64,000 bases of DNA from Actinacidiphila yanglinensis (lineage in GTDB: Bacteria; Actinomycetota; Actinomycetes; Streptomycetales; Streptomycetaceae): the NCBI RefSeq assembly GCF_900107965.1, contig NZ_FNVU01000023.1, forward strand, positions 62,001-126,000. Direction: 5' to 3'. The notes below the pieces were generated by a model that saw only the letters and a program-made list of their open reading frames with translations, was not told the origin of the DNA and made no database searches. The first letter of the stretch is position 1. Every line of letters begins with the position of its first letter. Positions 8,391-16,482 of the stretch are shown piece by piece. The position numbers and the translations under genes were made by a program.

Positions 8391-9313
8391 GACTTCTCCT
8401 GGAGGGTGGGCGCCGGGGCGGCGGGGCTCGTGCGGGTGCCGCGCGGGGGACGGGCCGAGCGCCCGCGGCCGGCGGCGGCGAGCAACAGCAGCAGGACCCA
8501 GGTGAGAACCAGGCTGAGCACCGACACCGAGACCGACATCTGCGCGTTGCTGCCGCCGATGGAGACGATCCACACCGCGAACGGCTGGTATCCGAGGATC
8601 GATGCGACGGTGTACTCGCCGAGTACCAGGGCCAGCGTGAGGAACCCGGTGTTCAGCAGGGCGCCGCGCAGGTTGGGCAGCACGACCTGGAGGACGGCCC
8701 GCGGCCAGCTCGCCCCGCAGTTGCGGGCGGCCTCCACCAGGGTGGTGAGGTCGAGGGCGCGCAGCCCCGCGTCCAGCGTGCGGTACGCGAGCGGCAGGGC
8801 CATCAGCACGTAGGCGAGCAGCAGGACCACCGGGAAGCCGGGGTTCTGGACCGTGTTGAAGGTCTGGAAGAGCGGGGTGTCGGCGAAGTCGTCGGGCCCC
8901 CACTGCAGCACCGAGCTGATGCCCGCGGTCAGCGCCACCGCGGGCACCACCAGCGGCAGCGAGCAGAGCACCTCCACCAGGACCCGCAGCCGGGGAGCGG
9001 TCAGCCGCACGGCGATCAGTGCGGGCACGAGCAGCAGCATCGTCACCGCGATGGTGGCGGCGGCGAGTTCGAGGGTCAGCCGCAGGCTGCTCCAGAATCC
9101 CGCGGCACCGAGGATGCCGCTGTAGGAGCCGAGGGTGAAGCCCTGGCCGGGCACATCGACGGTGAAGAGCAGCGAGGACAGCAGCGGGCCGAGGAAGTAC
9201 AGCGCGGCGATCAGCCCGACGACGCCGCGCCACAGCCGCGGACGGTGCCGGCGCCCGGCGGCTTCCCGGGCCGGCTGCGCGGCGGTGCCTGCGGGCGGGG
9301 TCAGTGCAGCCAT
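8387..9313 (-). CDS. ABC transporter permease 2, aminophosphonate/polyamine type
   Basis: This 308-residue membrane protein has six predicted helices, starting with RGVVGLIAALYFLGPLLSSLLF after a basic tail. The cytoplasmic loop EAARNCGASWPRAVLQVVLPNL is the EAA motif that docks on the ATPase. The length fits PotC/PhnV-like permeases. The start ATG at 9313 overlaps the end of permease 1 by 13 bp and its own stop overlaps the ATPase start by 4 bp, so the three genes should be translationally coupled. Confidence 0.88.
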   Translation of the reverse strand: MAALTPPAGTAAQPAREAAGRRHRPRLWRGVVGLIAALYFLGPLLSSLLFTVDVPGQGFTLGSYSGILGAAGFWSSLRLTLELAAATIAVTMLLLVPALIAVRLTAPRLRVLVEVLCSLPLVVPAVALTAGISSVLQWGPDDFADTPLFQTFNTVQNPGFPVVLLLAYVLMALPLAYRTLDAGLRALDLTTLVEAARNCGASWPRAVLQVVLPNLRGALLNTGFLTLALVLGEYTVASILGYQPFAVWIVSIGGSNAQMSVSVSVLSLVLTWVLLLLLAAAGRGRSARPPRGTRTSPAAPAPTLQEKS

Positions 9314-10254
9314 CGTGCGCTCCTGCGCTGGAGGGGGATGTACAGGGCCATCACCACACCGGCGATCACGATCATGTCGAGACTCAACGCCAGGGCCACG
9401 TTGCCCTGGCCGGCCAGGACGTTGCCGGACAGCGCGTTGGCGATCTGGAGGGTGATCAGCGGTACGGAGCTGCCGACGATCGCGGCCGCGGTGGCGTACG
9501 CGGCGAAGGCACTGCCGAAGAGCAGGACGAACCCGCCCATCAGCGAGGGGGCGAGGATGGGCAGCGCGACGTGCAGCCAGTACTGGCGGGTGGTCGCACC
9601 GTTGTTCTGCGCCGCCTCGCGCAACTGGCTGCTCAGCCCGTCCAGTGCCGGGGTGATGGTGAGCACCATCAGCGGCACCAGGAAGTACAGGTAGACCACG
9701 GCGAGACCGGTGAAGGAGTACAGGCTCCATCCGTGCTTGCCGAGGTCCAGGCCGCGGGTCAGCTCGCCGGAGTTGCCGAGGGTGGCGACGAACGCGAACG
9801 CCAGCGGCACACCGCCGAAGTTGGCCAGCACGCCGGAGGCGGCGAGCACGCCCTCGCGCAGCGCGCGGAAGCGCGAGGTCACGACGGCGTGGGCGAGCGG
9901 CAGTCCGAGCAGCACACCGATCGCCGCGGTGAGCGCGGACAGCTTGACGCTGCCCCACAGTGCGGTGAGGTAGGCGCCGTGCACCGACTGGCTCAGGTTC
10001 GCCGTGGTCCAGTGCCGGCCGCCGGGCGCGCCCGGCGAGGTCTTGAAGGCGTTGGTGAGGATCGCGAAGGCGGGCAGCCCGAAGACGACGAGGACGAAGA
10101 CGATCAGGGGCAGGACGGCGAGCCATCCGGCGGCGCGGGGCCGGCGCAGGGACCCGGCCCTGCGCGGTGCGGGAGCGGCAGCCGGCCGGCCGCCGGCCCC
10201 CTGCGAGGAGGGGCCGGCGGCGGGCGAGGGCGCCGCGGCGTGAGCCGTGGTCAT
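9301..10254 (-). CDS. ABC transporter permease 1, aminophosphonate/polyamine type
   Basis: This 317-residue membrane protein has an Ala/Pro-rich cytoplasmic N-terminus (~50 residues) and then about six helices, starting with AVLPLIVFVLVVFGLPAFAIL. The EAA-type loop is LREAAQNNGATTRQYWLHVALPIL. It pairs with the next permease as the heterodimeric pore (PotB/PhnU-like). The ATG at 10254 follows the binding protein stop by 8 bp; no good in-frame start lies further upstream in non-coding DNA. Confidence 0.87.
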   Translation of the reverse strand: MTTAHAAAPSPAAGPSSQGAGGRPAAAPAPRRAGSLRRPRAAGWLAVLPLIVFVLVVFGLPAFAILTNAFKTSPGAPGGRHWTTANLSQSVHGAYLTALWGSVKLSALTAAIGVLLGLPLAHAVVTSRFRALREGVLAASGVLANFGGVPLAFAFVATLGNSGELTRGLDLGKHGWSLYSFTGLAVVYLYFLVPLMVLTITPALDGLSSQLREAAQNNGATTRQYWLHVALPILAPSLMGGFVLLFGSAFAAYATAAAIVGSSVPLITLQIANALSGNVLAGQGNVALALSLDMIVIAGVVMALYIPLQRRSARWLH

Positions 10255-10262
10255 CGCGGCGG

Positions 10263-11420
10263 TCAGCTCACGGCCTTGGCCCAGCCGGCCAGCACGGTCT
10301 GCTGGGCGGCGTCGACCTGGGCGGTGGTCGGGAACGTGGGGCTGCCGGTGACCGCGGGGAGCTTCGCCGCGGCCGCCTTGTCCACGGTGCCCTTCTGGAT
10401 CATGGCCGGCATCTCGGCGGGACGGGAGAAGCCCTGGAGCCACAGGTTCTGGCCCTCGGTGCTGTAGAGGAACTCCTCCCACAGACGGGCGGCGGCCGGG
10501 TGCGGCGCGTACTTGTTGATCGCCTGGCTGTAGTACTGCGCGTACTGGCCGTCGGAGGGCACGGTCACCTTCCATTCGATGCCCTTGCCGGCGAACTCCT
10601 TGGCGTACCCGGCGTTGAGGTAGTCCCAGTCGATGCTGATCGGCGTCTCGCCCTTCTCGACGGTCGCCGGGGTGGACTCGACCGGGTTGAAGTTGCCGTT
10701 CGCCTTCAGCTTGTGGAAGAAGTCCAGGCCGGGCTGGATGTTGTCCAGCGAGCCGCCGTTGGCCAGCGCGGCCGCGAAGACGCCGCCGAACGCGGAACCC
10801 GATTTGGTGGGGTCGCCGTTCATCGCGACCTGGCCCTTGTACTGGGGCTTGAGCAGGTCGGCGAAGGTGGTCGGGCAGACCTTGACGGCCTTGGCGTCGC
10901 AGCCGATGGAGACGTAGCCGCCGTAGTCGTCGTAGCGCAGGCCGTTCGCGTCCTTCTGCGCGGCCGGGATGTCGTCCCACGAGGCGACCTTGTACGGGGC
11001 GAGGATGCCCTGCGCGGCGGCCTTCAGCGCGAAGGAGTTGCCCAGGTCGACCACGTCGGGGGCGCGGGTCTGGCCCTTGCGGGACGTGATCGCGGTGATC
11101 TCGTCCTGGCTGGCGCCGTCCGGGTTCTCGTCGGCGACCTTGATCCCGTACTTCTTCTCGAAGGCGCTGATGATGGCGCCGTAGTTGGCCCAGTCCGGGG
11201 GAAGCGCGATGGCGTTGAGCGTTCCCTCCTTCTTGGCGGCGGCGACCAGCGAGGTCATGCCGCCGAAGTCCGCCGCGGAGGCGGCCGTTGCGGCGTTCTT
11301 GCCGCCGCCGGCCGATGCCGAGCCGGCGGAGGACGAGGCGGAGCCGCAGGCGGTCAGGGCGAGCGCGGCGGCGGTGAGCCCGGCAGCCATGGCGGCGACG
11401 CGGACGCGAGGGACTATCAC
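10263..11420 (-). CDS. ABC transporter substrate-binding lipoprotein, aminophosphonate/polyamine type
   Basis: This 385-residue lipoprotein has a signal peptide ending in the lipobox LTAC (Cys25), a Ser/Gly/Ala-rich spacer, then a family 1 periplasmic binding fold (AKKEGTLNAIALPPDWANYGAIISAFEKKYGIKV ... TAITSRKGQTRAPDVVDLG). This fold type binds polyamines, iron, thiamine or 2-aminoethylphosphonate (PhnS-like). GTG start at 11420, with AGGAGA 6 nt upstream. It is the first gene of a minus-strand operon running down to 6236. A 17-bp operator, identical to one before the C-P oxygenase gene, lies 67-83 bp upstream of the start. Confidence 0.88.
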   Translation of the reverse strand: MIVPRVRVAAMAAGLTAAALALTACGSASSSAGSASAGGGKNAATAASAADFGGMTSLVAAAKKEGTLNAIALPPDWANYGAIISAFEKKYGIKVADENPDGASQDEITAITSRKGQTRAPDVVDLGNSFALKAAAQGILAPYKVASWDDIPAAQKDANGLRYDDYGGYVSIGCDAKAVKVCPTTFADLLKPQYKGQVAMNGDPTKSGSAFGGVFAAALANGGSLDNIQPGLDFFHKLKANGNFNPVESTPATVEKGETPISIDWDYLNAGYAKEFAGKGIEWKVTVPSDGQYAQYYSQAINKYAPHPAAARLWEEFLYSTEGQNLWLQGFSRPAEMPAMIQKGTVDKAAAAKLPAVTGSPTFPTTAQVDAAQQTVLAGWAKAVS

Positions 11421-11486
11421 GGGTTTCTCCTGGGGAGCGACGTGCGAGCGGCGGACGGTCGGGCGACCCGCCGACGAAGTGCCGAG

Positions 11487-11503
11487 GTTGGCTGTACAAC
11501 TTT
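11487..11503 (-). promoter_or_regulatory. putative GntR operator upstream of the phosphonate transporter operon
   Basis: GTTGGCTGTACAACTTT is read here on the plus strand. Its exact reverse complement recurs at 14304-14320 before the oxygenase gene, in the same orientation relative to each transcript. The only other transcription unit between the two sites encodes a GntR/UTRA regulator. A 17-bp identity in non-coding DNA at exactly these two promoters is very unlikely by chance. Confidence 0.8.
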
Positions 11504-11689
11504 TGCCAGTACGCCTGGCGCGGGTATCCGGGAGGTGAACAATCCGGCGACTTCAGGGGGATGGCGGCGGAATGTCGGAGTCTGCTCGCGGCTCCCGGTT
11601 CGCCACGGGGGACGCCTGGTGCCGGAGAGCGGATAGGGTCCAGCGGGGCGCAGCGGCATGAACCGTGCTGCGGAGATCGAGGAGGGACA

Positions 11690-12460
11690 TTGCGGGACGA
11701 CAGCGGGGAGCGGGCGAGGGGCCCGCTCTATCGCAGCGTCGCGGCCGACCTCCGCGAGGCCATAACCGCCGGCGACTACGGCTCGGGGGGCAGGCTGCCC
11801 GCCGAGAGCACCCTGGCCGAGCGGTACGGCGTCTCCCGCGGCACCGTCCGGCAGGCCCTCGCGGCCCTGCGCGCCGACGGCCTGGTCACCTCCCGGCGCG
11901 GGACCCGGCGCGTGGTGCTCGGCACCACGCGGGTGCAGAGCTTCGCGGAACTGGTGAGCTTCACCACCTGGGCCCGCTCGGTGGGTGAGGACCCGGGTGG
12001 TCGGGTGGAGCAGCTGGAGCGGCGTGCCGCCGACGCCCGGGAGAGCGAGCAACTGCGTCTGGAGCCCGGCGCGGAGGTCGTCGTCGTGCTGCGGGTTCGG
12101 ACGCTGTCCGGCCGGCCGGTGATGGTGGAGCGCAGCGTCTATCCCGTGTGGGTCGGGGAGCTGGTGGCGCGGATTCCCGCGGACGCGGTCTCGCACACCG
12201 AGCCGCTCCAGGAGCAGGGCGTGGTGTTCGCCGACGCCGACCACACCATCGACCTCGTACTGGCTGACGCCGACGACGCCCGGCTGCTGGGTTGCCGCGC
12301 GGGAGAGGCGCTGCTGCGCGAGCGCCGCCGCTCGACCGACCCGGTGGGAGCACCCGTCGAATGGTCGGAGGACCGGTACCTGCCCGGCACCGTCGCCTTC
12401 ACGGTGCACAACTCGATCGCCGCCTCGGCGCTCTCCCGCCGCCACCGCCGACCGCACTGA
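11690..12460 (+). CDS. GntR-family regulator with UTRA effector domain (probable phosphonate regulator)
   Basis: This 256-residue regulator has a winged-helix GntR domain at residues ~12-80 (PLYRSVAADLREAITAG, then LAERYGVSRGTVRQALAAL and the wing GLVTSRRGTRRVV). A UTRA effector-binding domain follows at ~95-245 (VMVERSVYPVWVGELV ... AVEWSEDRYLPGTVAFTV-like end). UTRA regulators of the PhnF/PhnR type sense sugar-phosphate or phosphonate ligands. The TTG at 11690 is chosen because GAGGAGGG lies just upstream; longer in-frame forms run through non-coding DNA. It is divergent from the transporter and convergent with the oxygenase gene, which fits control of both through the shared 17-bp site. 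Confidence 0.88.
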   Translation: MRDDSGERARGPLYRSVAADLREAITAGDYGSGGRLPAESTLAERYGVSRGTVRQALAALRADGLVTSRRGTRRVVLGTTRVQSFAELVSFTTWARSVGEDPGGRVEQLERRAADARESEQLRLEPGAEVVVVLRVRTLSGRPVMVERSVYPVWVGELVARIPADAVSHTEPLQEQGVVFADADHTIDLVLADADDARLLGCRAGEALLRERRRSTDPVGAPVEWSEDRYLPGTVAFTVHNSIAASALSRRHRRPH

Positions 12461-12536
12461 GGCGCGGCGCGCCCCCGCGGGAGAGGGAACGGCGCCGCCG
12501 TGAGGTACGGCTGCTCCCCCACCGCAGATATGCCAC

Positions 12537-12563
12537 GACACACCTGCCGTGACACACCTGCCG
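12537..12563. repeat. two tandem copies of a 13-bp sequence
   Basis: GACACACCTGCCG occurs at 12537-12549 and again at 12551-12563 in the 157-bp gap between the convergent GntR and oxygenase genes. I see no strong terminator hairpin in that gap. Confidence 0.75.
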
Positions 12564-12617
12564 CGACTCGCCTGGGGGACGACACGCAGCCCGCGGAAGC
12601 GGCGCCCCCCTTGCCCG

Positions 12618-14276
12618 CTACCCGCGCAGCAGCCCGGTGAGCAGCGGCAGGAAGTGGCCGAACTCCGGCGTCACCGCGCCGGGTTCCTTCGCCTGCTCGT
12701 CCCAGCGCCGGACGGCCACGGCGTCGGCCGCCTGCGGCAGGGCGGCGAAGGCGGCGGCCTCCGCCTCGGTCATCGGGCCTCCCTGCAACCGCAGGGTGTA
12801 CTCGGAGGCCTCGGACAGGCCCTCCCGGTAGCCGGGCTCGGCCGTGCAGAGGTAGCGCTTCGCCGCGACGTGCAGGCGCACCGGTTCGGTGACCTCGGGA
12901 CCGAACCAGCGGGAAAGCAGGTCGGCTCCCGTGTGGCCGTGCCGGTGGTCGGTGTCTCCCGCGCCCTCGTCCGGTGCTCCGGCGAAGTGGCCCACGTCGT
13001 GCAGCAGCGCGGCGGCCACCAGGTGCGCGGGCGCGCCCGCGGCCTCGGCCAGCGCGCCGGCCTGGAGCATGTGCTCGGTCATGGTCACCTCCTCGCCCAG
13101 GTACTCCGCCGCCCCGGGGCCGTTGAGCAGCTCGGCCAGCGGGTCCAGGGCGTCCGCCCGGCGCAGGACGGCGAGGGAGCTGCCCAGCCCGTCCAGATCG
13201 GCGTACGCGCCCTGCAGGTGCCGGAAACCGTCCTGCTCGAAGGCGGTACGGGCGTGCAGCAGCCGGGTGTTGTCGAAGATCAGGCAGTCGCCGGGCGCGA
13301 GCCGGAGGTCCAGCCGGAGGCCGGGCCGGAGCAGCAGTTCGCCGAAGCTGCGGTAGGCGGCGTAGAACGCCTCCAACGCCGGCGGCGCGAGCCGCAGCGT
13401 GCCGATCGACCGGTTGTTGAAACGGACCTCGCGGATGCGTCCGCGCGGGTCCACGTCGATCAGCGGGCGGTCCGCGCGCAGTTCCGTGCGGTCGTCGCGG
13501 AAGACGAAGGGGACGGGGGTACGGGTCAGGACCCCGAAGGACTCCGGGTCCTCGGTCCGCAGCGCGGCCGCTGCGGCGAAGCCGTCGACGAGCCCGGAGT
13601 CGCCGCCGGTCGCGGAGTTGACCAGGCAGTGCAGCAACTGCAGGGTGGGGACCGGGTCGCGGTACGGGTTGTCCGTGTGCGGGGTGATCCGCGCCGAGGT
13701 GAAGGCCAGGTTGTTGGGGTCGGGTTCGACCCTGACGTCGAAGAGCCTGCCGTAGTTGGTCTCCCGGACGTGGCCGAAGGTCTCGGCGACGGCCAGGACC
13801 TGGCCCTCCTGCAGCGGCACCCCGCGCAGCAGGGCGAAGCCCAGCCGCTGCACCGCGTCGAGCACCCGGGCCCGCTGCACGCCGTCGGCCAGGTAGTCGA
13901 CCCAGCCCGCCTCCGGCACCCGCCCCGCCAGGTCCGCCGCGGCCCACAACTCCTTGCCCGTCTCGGTCCGCCGGTCCCCGGTGAGCGCGGAGTCCGCCGG
14001 CTGGTTGGCGTCCAGCCAGGCGACGGTGAAGGGCGAGCGGTGGCCGTCCGGGACCCACCGGACCTCCACCGAGGGTTCCCCGGCCGCGCTCGGCTCGACG
14101 ACCTCGCCGACCGCGAGTCCTTGCGGCAGGTCGGTGATCTGGAACAGCTTCTGGCCGGAGTGCGGGTCCCGGCAGTCGGGACACGGGCAGTTGTCCCGCA
14201 GCCAGTCCGGCGGCAGCGCCGCGACCCGAGCGGACAGGTGGGGAGCGGCGGCTTCGGCCGCTGGTTGTGCCGTCAT
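12618..14276 (-). CDS. bifunctional phosphonate-degrading enzyme: TmpA-like Fe/2OG hydroxylase fused to PhnZ/TmpB-like HD oxygenase
   Basis: This 552-residue cytoplasmic protein has two parts. Residues 1-375 resemble gamma-butyrobetaine hydroxylase and TmpA. There is an N-terminal zinc motif (W25-LRDN-C30-P-C32-PD-C35), then a TauD-like fold with iron ligands H200-T-D202 and H341. Residues ~388-552 are an HD domain with the PhnZ/TmpB pattern: lid Y392-x-x-E395, ligands H402, H426-D427, H430, H448, H469 and D526. The spacing agrees with PhnZ as I recall it (Y24, E27, H34, H58/D59, H62, H80) up to H448, then a 3-residue deletion. Characterised homologues hydroxylate 2-(trimethyl)aminoethylphosphonate at C1 and then cleave the C-P bond, giving glycine (betaine) plus phosphate. 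Here both steps are in one chain. The N-terminal type favours a TmpA-like substrate; plain 2-aminoethylphosphonate is possible. Confidence 0.9.
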   Translation of the reverse strand: MTAQPAAEAAAPHLSARVAALPPDWLRDNCPCPDCRDPHSGQKLFQITDLPQGLAVGEVVEPSAAGEPSVEVRWVPDGHRSPFTVAWLDANQPADSALTGDRRTETGKELWAAADLAGRVPEAGWVDYLADGVQRARVLDAVQRLGFALLRGVPLQEGQVLAVAETFGHVRETNYGRLFDVRVEPDPNNLAFTSARITPHTDNPYRDPVPTLQLLHCLVNSATGGDSGLVDGFAAAAALRTEDPESFGVLTRTPVPFVFRDDRTELRADRPLIDVDPRGRIREVRFNNRSIGTLRLAPPALEAFYAAYRSFGELLLRPGLRLDLRLAPGDCLIFDNTRLLHARTAFEQDGFRHLQGAYADLDGLGSSLAVLRRADALDPLAELLNGPGAAEYLGEEVTMTEHMLQAGALAEAAGAPAHLVAAALLHDVGHFAGAPDEGAGDTDHRHGHTGADLLSRWFGPEVTEPVRLHVAAKRYLCTAEPGYREGLSEASEYTLRLQGGPMTEAEAAAFAALPQAADAVAVRRWDEQAKEPGAVTPEFGHFLPLLTGLLRG

Positions 14277-14303
14277 GGGTTTCCCTCTGCGATCCAGGTG
14301 AGC

Positions 14304-14323
14304 AAAGTTGTACAGCCAACTTT
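14304..14323 (-). promoter_or_regulatory. putative GntR operator upstream of the phosphonate oxygenase gene
   Basis: AAAGTTG-N6-CAACTTT is an inverted repeat with perfect 7-bp arms, lying 28-47 bp upstream of the oxygenase start. Its first 17 bases (14304-14320) are the exact reverse complement of the site at 11487-11503. The transporter copy keeps one full arm and a degenerate second arm (CAACCTC). Overlap with the expected promoter suggests repression in the absence of the phosphonate signal. Confidence 0.8.
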
Positions 14324-14609
14324 GGATGTCCTTGATGAGGAGAAGGCCATCAGCAGGTGACGGGCGGGGGAAGACGCGTGAAGCGGCGGGCGGCGGAAGG
14401 GGTGGCCTGCCGCGGTCGCCGCTCCGTCGAGGCAGCGGTAGCGGGTCACCGTGTCCCGCGTGGGCACGTTCCGCGGGCGGTTCACCGCCGATGCGCCGGA
14501 GCGGGATCGCACGGGGCCCTTGACGCGCGTGAGGTGTCCGCGTCCCATGGGAAGCAGCGTTCGGCTGCTCGGTGCCACAGGTTCCATCTCCTTCGTCGAA
14601 GGGACACTT
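14324..14609. other. intergenic region between divergent oxygenase and hexosaminidase genes
   Basis: Together with 14277-14323 this 333-bp gap holds the promoter and operator of the oxygenase gene and the promoter of the GH20 gene. No open reading frame here has a credible start or family match. AAGGGA 5 nt before 14610 is the GH20 ribosome binding site. I see no DasR-like site. Confidence 0.5.
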
Positions 14610-16301
14610 GTGAGACTGCACAGAACCGCTCCGCGCACCTCTCCCCCGCCCCACTCCCGTGCGCTCTCCCGTACGGTTCCCCGACTCGCCGGATCGTTGC
14701 TGCTCGTGCTCGCAGCCGCGGCCTCCACCGTCGGGGCCGCCGGTTCCGCCCAGGCCCGGTCGGGATCCCCCGCCACGGCGGTACGGCCGCTCGGCCAGGT
14801 CGTGCCCGCACCCGCCGACGTGCGCCCGGCGGGCGCACCGTACACGCTCACGCCTTCCTCGCACATCCGCGTCGCGGGGCACGCGCGCGACGCCCGCCAG
14901 GTCGGCTCCTACCTGGCCGGGCTGCTGCGTCCGTCCACCGGCTACGCCCTGCCCGTCGTCGAGGACGGCAGGCACGGTGCGAAGGGCGGGCACGACATCC
15001 GGCTCACCCTCACCCCTGGAAGCAACGGCCTCGGCGCCGAGGGCTACCGCCTCGACTCCGGCCCGGACGGCGTCACCCTCACCGCCCGCACCTCGGCGGG
15101 TCTCTTCCACGGCGTCCAGACGCTGCGTCAGCTGCTGCCGGCGTCGGTCGAGGAACACACCAGGCAGCGCGGTCCGTGGAAGGTCGCGGGCGGCACCATC
15201 ACGGACGTGCCGCGCTACACCTACCGCGGTGCGATGCTCGACGTGTCACGGCACTTCTTCACCGTGCCCCAGGTCGAGAAGTACATCGACCAGTTGGCGC
15301 TGTACAAGATCAACGAGCTGCATCTGCATCTCTCCGACGACCAGGGCTGGCGCATCGCGATCGCGTCGTGGCCCCGGCTGGCCCCGTACGGCGGGTCCAC
15401 CGAGGTCGGCGGCGGCACGGGCGGCTACTACACCAAGGCGCAGTACGCGCAGATCGTCGCCTACGCCGCGTCACGCCATCTGGAGGTCGTGCCGGAGATC
15501 GACATGCCGTCCCACACCAACGCGGCGCTCGCCTCGTACCCGGAACTCAACTGCGACGGTGTCGCGCCGCCCCTGTACACCGGGACCGAGGTCGGGTTCA
15601 GCTCGCTGTGCGTGCCCAAGGACGTGACGTACGCCTTCATCGACGACGTGATCCGTGAACTGGCCGCGATCACACCGGGGCGCTACCTCCACATCGGGGG
15701 CGACGAGGCGCACTCCACCAGCCAGGCGGACTACGTGTCGTTCATGAACCGCGCGCAGGCCGTCGTCCAGAAGTACGGCAAGACCGTGATGGGCTGGCAC
15801 CAGATCACGTCGGCGACGCCGGTCGAGGGCGCGGTGGCCGAGTACTGGGGCAACGACGGCACCGGCACGGCGGAGCGCGCCCAGGTCGCCGCGGCGGCGA
15901 AGAACGGCACCAGGCTCGTGCTGGCGCCCTCCGACCGCTCGTACCTGGACATGAAGTACGACGAGAACACGAAGCTCGGCCAGGACTGGGCGGGCACCGT
16001 CGAGGTGGACCGCGCGTACGACTGGGACCCGGGTACGTACCTCGCCGACGCGGGGGTGCCGTCGAGCGCGGTGCTCGGCGTCGAGGCGCCGCTGTGGACG
16101 GAGACCATCGTCACGAACGACGACATCGAGGCCATGGCGTTCCCCCGGCTGCCAGGCATCGCGGAGCTCGGTTGGTCGCCCGAATCCACGCACGACTGGA
16201 ACACCTACAAGGTGCGCCTGGCCGCCCAGGGGCCCCGGATGACGGCGCTCGGCATCGACTTCTACCACTCGCCGCTGGTCGACTGGCCGGCGGACAACTG
16301 A
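14610..16301 (+). CDS. secreted GH20 beta-N-acetylhexosaminidase
   Basis: This 563-residue enzyme has a long signal peptide (basic start, hydrophobic LAGSLLLVLAAAAST, cleavage near SAQA-RS). A GH20b-like N-terminal domain covers residues ~62-200, then a TIM-barrel catalytic domain starting YTYRGAMLDVSRHFF. The catalytic pair is D365-E366 in YLHIGGDEAH; substrate-assisted catalysis uses the Asp and acid/base Glu. The conserved HLHLSDDQGWRI and VPEIDMPSH segments are present. It releases terminal GlcNAc/GalNAc from chitobiose, glycans or muropeptides outside the cell. The GTG at 14610 has AAGGGA upstream and places the signal peptide at the start. It ends facing the CutC-M81 genes, whose island may use its products. 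Confidence 0.92.
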   Translation: MRLHRTAPRTSPPPHSRALSRTVPRLAGSLLLVLAAAASTVGAAGSAQARSGSPATAVRPLGQVVPAPADVRPAGAPYTLTPSSHIRVAGHARDARQVGSYLAGLLRPSTGYALPVVEDGRHGAKGGHDIRLTLTPGSNGLGAEGYRLDSGPDGVTLTARTSAGLFHGVQTLRQLLPASVEEHTRQRGPWKVAGGTITDVPRYTYRGAMLDVSRHFFTVPQVEKYIDQLALYKINELHLHLSDDQGWRIAIASWPRLAPYGGSTEVGGGTGGYYTKAQYAQIVAYAASRHLEVVPEIDMPSHTNAALASYPELNCDGVAPPLYTGTEVGFSSLCVPKDVTYAFIDDVIRELAAITPGRYLHIGGDEAHSTSQADYVSFMNRAQAVVQKYGKTVMGWHQITSATPVEGAVAEYWGNDGTGTAERAQVAAAAKNGTRLVLAPSDRSYLDMKYDENTKLGQDWAGTVEVDRAYDWDPGTYLADAGVPSSAVLGVEAPLWTETIVTNDDIEAMAFPRLPGIAELGWSPESTHDWNTYKVRLAAQGPRMTALGIDFYHSPLVDWPADN

Positions 16302-16310
16302 CGGCGCACC

Positions 16311-16341
16311 GGCGGCCGTTGGGAACCACCCACCGGCCGCC
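16311..16341. terminator. possible hairpin between convergent genes
   Basis: GGCGGCCG (16311-16318) and CGGCCGCC (16334-16341) can form an 8-bp stem around a 15-nt loop, 10 bp after the GH20 stop. The loop is large, so it is a modest candidate. Confidence 0.45.
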
Positions 16342-16482
16342 ACCGGTGCCCCACCCCACACCGATCCCCGGTCCCCGGCTCCCGGAGCGGGACAGGCGGC
16401 GCGGCTGGTGCGCCTGCGCGGTGCCCGCGCGGGCTCTCGGACCAAGGTCCTGGATCCCGCCGCCGGGTGGCGGTGGCCGCGT

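Noticed and set aside
7299..11499. Over-long open frames fusing each transporter gene to upstream sequence
   Set aside because: The extensions are Arg/Pro-rich shadows of the neighbouring gene. The true starts are fixed by ATGA overlaps and standard N-termini.
14324..14609. A longer GH20 start giving 53 extra residues
   Set aside because: It would place the signal peptide internally. The GTG at 14610 has a ribosome binding site and gives a normal signal peptide.
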